Source: CAJBLF01 sp964463255
GTDB lineage: Bacteria; Patescibacteriota; Gracilibacteria; Absconditabacterales; Absconditicoccaceae
Reading direction: 5' to 3'
Assembly: GCA_964463255.1 (NCBI GenBank)
Contig: CAYXBC010000043.1
Location: forward strand, 1 to 28,308
DNA length: 28,308 bases
Shown here: in pieces, positions 7,627-13,698 of the stretch
How positions within the stretch are numbered: the first letter of the stretch is position 1
How the letters are laid out: each line of letters starts with the position of its first letter
Program-made: the position numbers and the translations under genes
Notes under the pieces: model-generated
What the model was told of the DNA's origin: nothing
Databases searched by the model: none
Seen by the model: only the letters and a program-made list of their open reading frames with translations

Positions 7627-7950
7627 CTAATCGGTAATGGAAGGGATGAAATTATATCAGGTAGAATGTCCGTCTTTGAAATATATAGTCAGATGATAGG
7701 ATTCATATTTTACTGATTTTACTTCTTTCAGTTCGGTGATTTCATCGATGTATGGTTGCATGGTGGAGGAATCAGGACTGATATCTTCTTGTATGAGCGG
7801 CGCTATGATCGTATCGATGGCACTGATATAGGGGAGAGGACGCTTTGTTTCCGAAGCAATAGCATCCTTATTTCAAGGTCTGACGATGATGAAATAGCCT
7901 GCTAGGAGAAGCAGAACCACAGCTCAACCGAAAAAGAGATATTTTCTCAT
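7627..7950 (-). CDS. Single-pass membrane-anchored small protein
   Basis: A 107-residue protein recovered by reading three TGA codons as Gly (FFGG-AVV, VRPG-NKD and HSTG-YNF). MRKY precedes one hydrophobic helix at residues 5-23 (LFFGGAVVLLLLAGYFIIV). A soluble extracytoplasmic domain follows, with a mixed helix-strand pattern (IDEITELKEVKSVKYESYHLTIYFKDG). The single anchor with a short basic inside end suggests an N-in, C-out protein or an uncleaved signal. No family is recognised. The stop is TAG 7627-7629. A putative promoter lies upstream at 7980-8007. Confidence 0.7.
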
Positions 7951-7979
7951 GGATGAGGGAGAGGATAAACTATGTTCTA

Positions 7980-8007
7980 TACATAGAAAAAGTCATGCTG
8001 AATGCAA
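7980..8007 (-). promoter_or_regulatory. Possible promoter of the minus-strand membrane-protein gene
   Basis: On the minus strand TTGCAT (8007-8002), a 16-base spacer and TATGTA (7985-7980), about 30 bases before the ATG. The remaining gap 8008-8171 before the SLH gene shows no clear feature. Confidence 0.4.
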
Positions 8008-8171
8008 TCCAAATCCATCTAAGAGGAATCAGTATATATTTTTATAAAGTATTCTTTGAGCATCGACCCCGAAAAGATATTAGCTGCTTGGATGGTGAGA
8101 GCAAAAAAAGCTTTTATTTCAGGCTATTTTTTGTATAGATAGACCAATGCATTTATCCTGTATACCATCCT

Positions 8172-8849
8172 ATGAAAACAAAAAGATCCATCCCTATGAA
8201 TTTTATCATGATCATTGCATCGCTAACTATAGCGCTCTCATGATATATCTTTGCAGGTTCCTATTCCGATGAACTCAAAGGTGCGTATGACTATGCCTTC
8301 AGTATAAAGATAACTACTCAGCCGACTATAGATCAATCGGATATGTATGGTAATCTCATCAGGTCTCATATGGCCAAGATGATGGTAAATTATGCTAAGA
8401 ATGTTTTGGGTAAGACACCCAATACTCTTGTGCCTTGCGTCTTTGCAGATATCGACAATCAGACCGATGAATTCAAAGGATATATCAAAGAAGCTTGCCA
8501 ACTAGGACTTATGGGTGTAGGTATGGTAGCATTCGAACCAGATACCCTTGTTACGAGAGCGCAATTCGGTACCGTACTTTCCAGAGCACTTTATGGCACC
8601 GGCAATGATAACGCAACTCCATATTATACCAAACATCTCCAAGCGCTCAAGACCGCTACCATTATGAACAATATTTCCGATCCTACAATAAATGAAGTAA
8701 GAGGATATGTTATGTTGATGATGCAAAGAGCAGCAAAGACATTAGGTCTAGATGGCTACGGCTACGGCCAGACCCCTGCAACCACCACAACCTGAACCAC
8801 TACCACAAACTCGGGCGCTTCCAACGGCTATGGCTACGGAGCAAACTAA
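8172..8849 (+). CDS. SLH-domain surface protein 1 with Tyr-Gly tail
   Basis: A 225-residue exported protein. A signal peptide covers about residues 1-30 (MKTKRSIPMNFIMIIASLT, then ALSG with TGA as Gly, then YIFAG). Residues 38-150 hold an S-layer homology-like core: VFADIDNQTDEFKGYIKEAC, then QLGLMGVG...FEPDTLVTRAQFGTVLSRAL. A second degenerate unit follows (YYTKHLQALKTATIMNNIS... VRGYVMLMMQRAAKTLG). The end is low complexity: GYGYG, a Thr run containing a TGA-Gly, then GYGYGAN. SLH domains usually attach proteins to the cell surface. A paralogue follows at 9226. Confidence 0.85.
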
Positions 8850-8879
8850 TGTGGAAACATTGAAACATATAAAAAAGAG

Positions 8880-8902
8880 TCGGCCGATTGGCCGATTTTT
8901 TT
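8880..8902 (+). terminator. Rho-independent terminator after SLH gene 1
   Basis: CGGCC (8881-8885) and GGCCG (8890-8894) with a GATT loop are followed by seven T (8896-8902). Confidence 0.85.
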
Positions 8903-9010
8903 GTACTAAGGAATTTAGAATTTCCCCATTCGAGGATAAAACAGGTGCACGCCAATACATGAAAGAAATTTTTTAAAGGTCGTCATTACCAAAGCGACTC
9001 ACCTACACCG

Positions 9011-9115
9011 CCAGATGCACGCCGCGAGATAGTGAACAATTCTTGCATTGCATCTGGCTTGATCTTTTTGGTTGCTTTTTGCATCAAGGTAAAAAGCAAC
9101 CCAAGCGGAGCGTTT
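9011..9115 (+). repeat. Pseudoknot repeat element, copy C (covariant stem)
   Basis: CCAGATGCA (9011-9019) pairs perfectly with TGCATCTGG (9049-9057). CTTGAT (9058-9063) pairs with ATCAAG (9083-9088) in the loop GCATCAAGGT. The stem arms are GGTTGCTTTTT (9070-9080) and AAAAAGCAACC (9091-9101). They differ from copy B at the outer six positions on both sides, yet pair perfectly. This copy lacks the G-rich part and hairpin array and ends in AACCCAAGCGGAGC, a block also found after the array of copy A (969-982). It fills most of the gap between the SLH genes. Confidence 0.85.
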
Positions 9116-9165
9116 AAATTATAGATGAAATATCAAACCACTGAAGCTATAAAGGAGCGATAAAT

Positions 9166-9194
9166 TTGACAAAATAGCTATTGAGGAGTATACT
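9166..9194 (+). promoter_or_regulatory. Consensus promoter of SLH gene 2
   Basis: TTGACA (9166-9171), a 17-base spacer and TATACT (9189-9194), about 32 bases before ATG 9226. Confidence 0.85.
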
Positions 9195-9225
9195 TACTGT
9201 ATATTTTATCCTCTATCCCTTGCGG

Positions 9226-9924
9226 ATGAAAAAGGATCGTCCAACAAAAAAGAGTATCAAGAAGCTATCTCGGAAAGATTCTGAGTTCTTCAAACTAAGA
9301 GTCACTAGAAGTCCGATTTTTCTGATTCCCGTATTTCTGTTGGTGATTTTTTGATATCTCTATAGAGACGCATATGCCGCATATAGCAATGAAATGCAGA
9401 CAGCATATCAATATGCATACAGTATCGGTATCACTACGAAATCACCAATAGATAAAGCTGATATGTATGGTAATCTCTTGAGATCACATATGGCCAAGAT
9501 GATGGTTAATTTCGCAAAATATGTCGGAGGCAAATCGCCTGATTATACATTACCCTGCAAATTCACCGATATCGATTATGAAAAACCAGAACTCAAAGGA
9601 TATATTATAGAAGCATGTCAGATGAGATTGATGGGTGTAGGAACATCACTATTCCATCCTAAATCACTGGTCACCAGAGCGGAATTCGGAACAATACTTT
9701 CCAGAGCAATCTTCAGTAGCCTGTATGATGGTGGTACTCCCTACTACGTAAAGCATTTGGAAGCGCTCCAGAAACTCGGCATTATGACCAAGACAACAAA
9801 GACTAGCGCCCCTGAAATCAGAGGTAATGTGATGCTGATGCTCCAAAGAGCCAGCATGATTATGTCTGCATATGGTTACGGCTATGGTTACGGCTATGGC
9901 TACTGAACATCTACAATCGATTAA
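9226..9924 (+). CDS. SLH-domain surface protein 2 with Tyr-Gly tail
   Basis: A 232-residue paralogue of the preceding gene. A longer basic N-terminus (MKKDRPTKKSIKKLS...) precedes one hydrophobic segment at about residues 29-43 (IFLIPVFLLVIFGYLY, with TGA as Gly), so it may be a membrane anchor rather than a cleaved signal. The SLH-like core repeats the pattern of protein 1: DMYGNLLRSHMAKMMVNFAK, then FTDIDYEKPELKGYIIEAC, then LVTRAEFGTILSRAI. The tail is a Tyr-Gly dipeptide run encoded by near-perfect 12-bp repeats (9871-9903). It is extended past a TGA-Gly to GTSTID. The run could change length by slippage. Confidence 0.85.
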
Positions 9925-9950
9925 AACAAAATTCCAAATATAAAAAACAA

Positions 9951-9976
9951 AAATCCGTCATTGAGTACGGATTTTT
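9951..9976 (+). terminator. Rho-independent terminator after SLH gene 2
   Basis: AAATCCGT (9951-9958) and ACGGATTT (9967-9974) are complementary around an 8-base loop, followed by a short T run. Confidence 0.8.
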
Positions 9977-10007
9977 CTTATCTACAAAAATCATCACACC
10001 ACGACAG

Positions 10008-10222
10008 GAAAAGAATGGAGAATTAAACTGGTATACAATACCAGATGCATGCCACGAGATAGTAAACAATCTAGAGATGAAATAGTTAAATGGAACGAGC
10101 CGACTGAGTTGGTAGGAAAGATATCGATAAAATAGTGATCCAGAGCATTGCATCAGGATTGATTTTTTTATCCAATATGTTCCTATCAAGAGAAAAATAT
10201 TGGTCGTGGGATTTGGGGCACG
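10008..10222 (+). repeat. Pseudoknot repeat element, copy D (degenerate)
   Basis: It shares the AAAGAATGGAGAATTA start with copy B and the CAGATGCATGCCACGAGATAG block with copy C. CCAGATGCA (10041-10049) and TGCATCAGG (10149-10157) pair with one mismatch. The stem arms 10172-10182 and 10193-10203 have two mismatches, and the upstream pseudoknot strand is reduced to TTGAT. CTGGTAT-ACA-ATACCAG (10028-10044) is an extra perfect palindrome. This appears to be a decaying copy. It lies in the convergent gap 9925-10360. Confidence 0.7.
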
Positions 10223-10230
10223 ACAAGCCA

Positions 10231-10350
10231 TAATTCGAGGACAAGCCCTTTGACCTCGCAAAGGACAAGCCCTCATTCGAGGACAAGCCCTTTGACTTCG
10301 CAAAGGACAAGTGTCGGAATGAGGTGAATGAGTAACCTATGGATTCCTCT
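10231..10350 (+). repeat. Mini-hairpin array after copy D
   Basis: Three hairpins with exact ACAAGC linkers: CCTTTG-ACCTCG-CAAAGG (10247-10264), CCTC-ATTC-GAGG (10271-10282) and CCTTTG-ACTTCG-CAAAGG (10289-10306). The array ends in GGAATGAGGTGAATGAGTAA (10316-10335), identical to 5577-5596. Confidence 0.85.
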
Positions 10351-10360
10351 CGACTGCTAA

Positions 10361-10846
10361 TTACATAATCACTTTCGCTAATTCATCTCACCAGTGCTTC
10401 GCCTCATCAACACTCGCTTCTCTATGTTTCGCGACATCAGGAAAATCTTTGGTGGCGATAATCTCGTTGTTGGGAAGCTGATCGCTCATATTGGTCAGGG
10501 TATGTTTTGCTTGTCCTTCATGCGTGCAGAAGAGTGCTATCTTTTTGTTGGTCAGTGGATACTGATGGAAGAAAGTCCTGAGTGCGGGAGCATAGGTAAA
10601 TGCCCGGACAGGAGTTCCTATGATGATGAGGTCGTAGTCGCTGGGATTTTTGGCAAGGGGAGCAAGTTCCGGAAGCTCTTTCATAACCGCCTGTTTTCCT
10701 CCTCGGAAATACCTCATCAACTTGGAACCGGAAATATCTTTGATAGGGTGGAGTCTGAGGATGTCAGCATGGAGTGTTTGCTGCAATGTTTCAGCGATAC
10801 TCTGGGTGTTTCCATCGAGGGAGTAATAGATAATGAGCGTCTTCAT
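10361..10846 (-). CDS. Flavodoxin-family protein
   Basis: A 161-residue FMN-binding electron carrier or flavodoxin-like reductase subunit. The N-terminal strand and phosphate loop is TLIIYYSLDGNTQSIAETL (residues 3-21). Next are DYDLIIIGTPV (about 70-80), then AFTYAPALRTFF, a KKIALFCTHEG strand and a C-terminal DEAKHWGDELAK helix. One TGA reads as Gly (KHWG), moving the stop to TAA 10361. CGA at residue 48 (RYF-x-GGKQ) and CGG at residue 81 (GTPV-x-AFTYAP) are family Trp positions. ATG 10846 is chosen because the family starts at M-K-T-L-I-I-Y-Y-S. No partner enzyme is adjacent. Confidence 0.9.
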
Positions 10847-10919
10847 ATCGTAAGAGAAGAGGATAAAACGATATGAGTATATCCAGATAGAGAGAGCTTT
10901 CAAGAATATATATTTTTCA

Positions 10920-10947
10920 TTGAAAACGAAGCTTGCTTGATTATGCT
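10920..10947 (+). promoter_or_regulatory. Promoter of the acidic-protein gene
   Basis: TTGAAA (10920-10925), a 16-base spacer and TATGCT (10942-10947), 37 bases before ATG 10984. Confidence 0.55.
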
Positions 10948-10983
10948 ACACGTACATCTTTATTCTGATTTGCTGTTATAGCC

Positions 10984-11199
10984 ATGAGATTCGCTCAAGA
11001 ATACGCCAAATATCTTACATTGTCTTTCAAAGAGATGTCATGAGCATATGGAGATGAGAAAAAAGAGGATGATGGAGATTATTTCGATTTCGATGATAAT
11101 AAGAAACGCAAAGATGATGATGATGACGAAATGGATGAAGCAGAAGAAGATGATGAAGTTCTTTTGGTACAATGGAAGTGAGCCATAAAGAACGGATAG
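10984..11199 (+). CDS. Small, very acidic protein
   Basis: A 71-residue protein with two TGA codons read as Gly (EMSG-AYGDE; QWKG-AIKNG). The first 19 residues form an amphipathic helix (MRFAQEYAKYLTLSFKEM). Residues 22-58 are mostly Asp and Glu, with a short basic break (NNKKRK type). The end LLVQWKGAIKNG is hydrophobic then basic. It has a promoter and a strong terminator of its own, which supports it being a real gene. No family is recognised. The acidic stretch could bind cations or basic proteins, but that is a guess from composition. Confidence 0.6.
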
Positions 11200-11227
11200 T
11201 GGAATGAATATTGCATGCTAATCATAT

Positions 11228-11255
11228 ATCTGCTTGTCGTGAGCAGATTTTTTTT
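11228..11255 (+). terminator. Rho-independent terminator
   Basis: ATCTGCT (11228-11234) and AGCAGAT (11242-11248) with a 7-base loop and an eight-base T run. Confidence 0.85.
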
Positions 11256-11319
11256 AATCGTCAAGCAAGAAAATAGTGGATATGTACCTATATAATTCCA
11301 AGACGAAAAAACTAAAGAG

Positions 11320-11347
11320 TTGACATTATATGGGAAATATATATATA
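11320..11347 (+). promoter_or_regulatory. Promoter of the 11379-12414 gene pair
   Basis: TTGACA (11320-11325), a 16-base spacer and TATATA (11342-11347). An A-rich leader (AAAACACAAAAAAACAAAAA type) runs to the ATG without a Shine-Dalgarno. Confidence 0.7.
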
Positions 11348-11378
11348 AAAATACACAAAAAAACAAAAAAATTTATGT

Positions 11379-11975
11379 ATGAAAATTAATCTAATCAAAA
11401 AGAAGCAACACATGTACAACCTCAGTGTACAAGTGTTCAATGACATTACTCTCCTAAGGAGGGAAATGGCTCCAGCTGAGGGAGACGAAGAGAACGGATA
11501 CCCTGAAAATGTCCGCTCCAAAGATCTACGTCCCCCCAATGTACTCCCTAAGGATATCCTTTCGCAGGGCACAGGCATGTGTGTGAACCTCAGGACGCTT
11601 TTCAAAAGGGATGTTATGAACTTTCATATCGGAATGCCTTCTACACTAGCAAAATTCTATGTCGATGAAAAAACAGTAAGAACAGAGATGCTGGGACATA
11701 GGACATCGCAGGAGAGCGAAGATATCGATCACAACAGGTTCGCCGGTTGTGTGACGTATTTCATTGACGATCAGGAAATCCATGCAGCAGTCGCAGGGCT
11801 CAAAAACAGCAACGAAGATGCAGCAGTCGCAGTCATACTTCTGGCCCAAGCTGTCGATGTGCCAATCGATGAAATAATTGACGACATCCAAAGCAATGGA
11901 GGACAATTACCCAAAGAGATCTTCCAGAAAGGACATTACCTCTATGAATTAGTAGAAAAGTATCGTCCTGCATAA
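11379..11975 (+). CDS. Hypothetical soluble protein (198 aa)
   Basis: A 198-residue protein that I do not recognise. It contains no TGA and no CGA/CGG codon, unlike most neighbours. The N-terminus is basic (MKINLIKKKQHMYNLSVQVF). A polar, probably disordered stretch follows (MAPAEGDEENGYPENVRSK). From about residue 60 the sequence is mixed alpha/beta (FHIGMPSTLAKFYVDEKTV, then CVTYFIDDQEIHAAVAGLK). The C-terminus is helical and acidic (AVILLAQAVDVPIDEIIDDI). It has a promoter of its own and is followed after 43 bases by another unknown gene with the same A-rich leader, so the two probably form an operon. Confidence 0.7.
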   Translation: MKINLIKKKQHMYNLSVQVFNDITLLRREMAPAEGDEENGYPENVRSKDLRPPNVLPKDILSQGTGMCVNLRTLFKRDVMNFHIGMPSTLAKFYVDEKTVRTEMLGHRTSQESEDIDHNRFAGCVTYFIDDQEIHAAVAGLKNSNEDAAVAVILLAQAVDVPIDEIIDDIQSNGGQLPKEIFQKGHYLYELVEKYRPA

Positions 11976-12018
11976 AAGAATCACAACAAAAAAACAAAAA
12001 AACAAAAAAAACAAAACG

Positions 12019-12414
12019 ATGAACACAGCGCAACAAGTAATGATGCTTATGCTCAAACTCTTCTATTATGATCAGTTCGAAGACAGTCTGACAGATGAAG
12101 AACACAGATTCTGCCGCAAGATAAAAAAAAGATTTGCGGGAAAAGAATTTACGTTTGATCATACAATCAGCGGGAAACTGATCCTAAGATGGCATTCCAT
12201 ATGTGATATCACGATTGCATGTTATGTATCCAAATCCGGATTTCAGTTTTCAGAACCGGAAGCGTATAAGCCCAGTACAAGAAATATGAAAGGGCCAGTG
12301 AAAATGTATTTTCACCCAGGAGATACGAGACATGAAATAGTGGAGCACGAAATCGAGGATATCAAAAAGATTATCCTAGGATATGCGCCAGACGCACAAA
12401 AGTATTTTATCTAA
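12019..12414 (+). CDS. Hypothetical soluble protein (131 aa)
   Basis: A 131-residue protein without a recognised family and without TGA or CGA/CGG codons. Its helical N-terminus (MNTAQQVMMLMLKLFYYDQFEDSL) is followed by charged residues with two Cys. A beta-rich middle comes next (FTFDHTISGKLILRWHSICD, then ITIACYVSKSGFQF), and the C-terminal helix is HEIVEHEIEDIKKIIL. It is preceded by a long (A)nC leader instead of a Shine-Dalgarno and followed by a strong terminator. It is likely co-transcribed with the gene at 11379. Confidence 0.7.
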   Translation: MNTAQQVMMLMLKLFYYDQFEDSLTDEEHRFCRKIKKRFAGKEFTFDHTISGKLILRWHSICDITIACYVSKSGFQFSEPEAYKPSTRNMKGPVKMYFHPGDTRHEIVEHEIEDIKKIILGYAPDAQKYFI

Positions 12415-12442
12415 GACCTTTGGGTATATCCCATAAAATTCG

Positions 12443-12472
12443 CCTCCGTGTTTTTACTCGGAGGTTTTTTTT
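12443..12472 (+). terminator. Rho-independent terminator
   Basis: CCTCCG (12443-12448) and CGGAGG (12459-12464) around a 10-base loop with an eight-T tail. The gap 12473-12690 that follows holds a TCCCGC-AAG-GCGGGA hairpin (12583-12597) and fragments of the CCTCGTAGAGG-type repeat (12611-12650). Confidence 0.85.
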
Positions 12473-12690
12473 ATTTGAAAAAGCACTAGCTTTCTCTACA
12501 ATCCTACTATAAAAAAACGTTGAAATATTGAAAATTGAAAATTAGACAATTGTTTAGAAATTAGAAACGAAGCGAAGCGGAGTCCCGCAAGGCGGGATTA
12601 GAAATTACCTGTCCTCGAAGGAAGAAAAATTGATGTATCCTCGTAGAGGAAAATTACCACATTCCCTTTATTCTCTCTCTTCTCGCAGTA

Positions 12691-12960
12691 ATGCAAAAGT
12701 CTTATCGTTCTCCCGATGAAATCGCCGATATTTTCTGAATCACCTTGCCAATCGTCAAGAAGATCATCAAGAAACACAAGGTGGATACATTCACCAGTAA
12801 GGGGGTCAAAGTGCATGTGAAGGACTTTTATCAGGCATATACTAAGCATTATAATCCATCGCTCTTTGACGTAGCCAAGAAGAAGCCAGCATCCAACCCG
12901 AGAGATATCTCAGCTATTTTCCAACAGCTCTTTGGAAGAGCATATACGACAAGACAGTAA
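12691..12960 (+). CDS. Small helix-turn-helix protein (excisionase-like)
   Basis: An 89-residue protein; one TGA reads as Gly within the HTH turn (SPDEIADIFG-ITLPIVKKIIKK). Residues 7-45 fit a MerR/excisionase-type helix-turn-helix followed by a short beta wing (KHKVDTFTSKGVKVHVKDFYQAY). The remainder is polar and ends in TTRQ. Such domains bind DNA, and here it may be a regulator. The PemK/MazF toxin gene lies downstream, 124 bases away and past a promoter and a hairpin, so an antitoxin role is possible but unproven. The HTH assignment rests on the sequence pattern only. Confidence 0.65.
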
Positions 12961-12971
12961 ACAAACACCTC

Positions 12972-12999
12972 TTGAAATATTAAGCATTTTTTTTACAAT
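12972..12999 (+). promoter_or_regulatory. Promoter between HTH gene and toxin gene
   Basis: TTGAAA (12972-12977), a 16-base spacer and TACAAT (12994-12999). Transcription would begin near 13006, upstream of the terminator-like hairpin. Confidence 0.5.
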
Positions 13000-13048
13000 C
13001 CATTGCAGTGTTGCCAAACATGGATATCTGCAAAAAACATAAGGAATG

Positions 13049-13076
13049 AGATACTAGTTTTTTAGTATCTTTTTTT
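13049..13076 (+). terminator. Terminator-like hairpin just before the toxin ATG
   Basis: AGATACTA (13049-13056) and TAGTATCT (13063-13070) form a perfect 8-bp stem with a 6-base loop and a T run to 13076. It ends only seven bases before ATG 13084. It lies downstream of the predicted promoter, so it could attenuate the toxin transcript or hide its start site. Confidence 0.7.
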
Positions 13077-13083
13077 GATTACT

Positions 13084-13512
13084 ATGCAGAGAATCACAGA
13101 ATGCTTTGATGAATGGAATGCAGCCAAGAAGGAAATTCATTTCGACGAAGAGAGATTATCTCACGTATTTCTCAATGAAAGAGAAATATGGTATGTAAGG
13201 CTGGGAATAAATATAGGATATGAAGAGAATAGGAAAAGAGAATTTCTTAGACCAGTACTCGTCCTTAAGAAAGTGGGAAACCTATTTTTTGTCGTAGCAT
13301 TGACGAGCAAATGAAAAGGAGAGAGTAGATTCTACCACAAAATACATGATGTAGCTTTCAATGAAAAGAATAGAAAATATGAAGGCACATCATATTGCAT
13401 CCTCTCTCAAGTAAGAGTGATAGATAAAAAGAGATTCACCGAAATTATGTGACTAATTTCCGGCGAAGAGTTTTTTCGTATAAAACAAAAACTTAAAGAA
13501 TTACTTCTTTAA
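13084..13512 (+). CDS. PemK/MazF-family toxin (type II TA endoribonuclease)
   Basis: A 142-residue protein. After a helical extension (residues 1-35) comes the PemK/MazF fold: REIWYVRLGINIGYE (about 37-51), FLRPVLVLKKVGNLFFVVALTSKG (58-81, TGA as Gly), then SYCILSQVRVIDKKRFTEIMG (TGA as Gly), then a terminal helix FFRIKQKLKELL. The catalytic-site Arg in RPVLVL and Ser/Thr in ALTSK are present. Toxins of this family cleave RNA and are normally paired with a small antitoxin encoded just upstream. Here the nearest upstream gene is the HTH protein at 12691, and no typical antitoxin is visible. Confidence 0.85.
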
Positions 13513-13522
13513 GCCGATTTTT

Positions 13523-13592
13523 GCCCCGACTGTTTACGCAGGCAAGTCGCGTGTCCGGGGGATCCCTTACCCCAATTAGGTAAGACAAGGGA
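13523..13592 (+). other. Structured GC-rich intergenic segment
   Basis: Two potential hairpins follow the toxin stop: CCCCG (13524-13528) with CGGGG (13556-13560), and CTTACC with GGTAAG (near 13565-13584), inside otherwise AT-rich DNA. Local base composition is clearly higher in GC than the neighbours. There is no T run, so it is not a standard terminator. It could be an insertion remnant or a small RNA. Confidence 0.4.
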
Positions 13593-13698
13593 CGTTTGTG
13601 AAATAACGTATACAGAAAAGAGAAAATTTTACAATACATAGTATCGACATAAAAAACATAAATTCTGAATGCTACATTTTACATTCTCCATTAAAAAA

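Noticed and set aside
7486..7716. Open frame of 76 codons through the repeat array after copy B.
   Set aside because: It encodes only repeat-derived residues and overlaps the 3' end of the minus-strand gene at 7627.
7953..8138. Plus-strand 61-codon frame before SLH gene 1.
   Set aside because: It shows no domain, promoter or composition signal and overlaps the putative promoter of the divergent gene.
781..10350. Repeat elements as IS200/IS605-type or other insertion sequences.
   Set aside because: No transposase gene or remnant is adjacent to any copy; a non-autonomous element remains possible but cannot be shown here.
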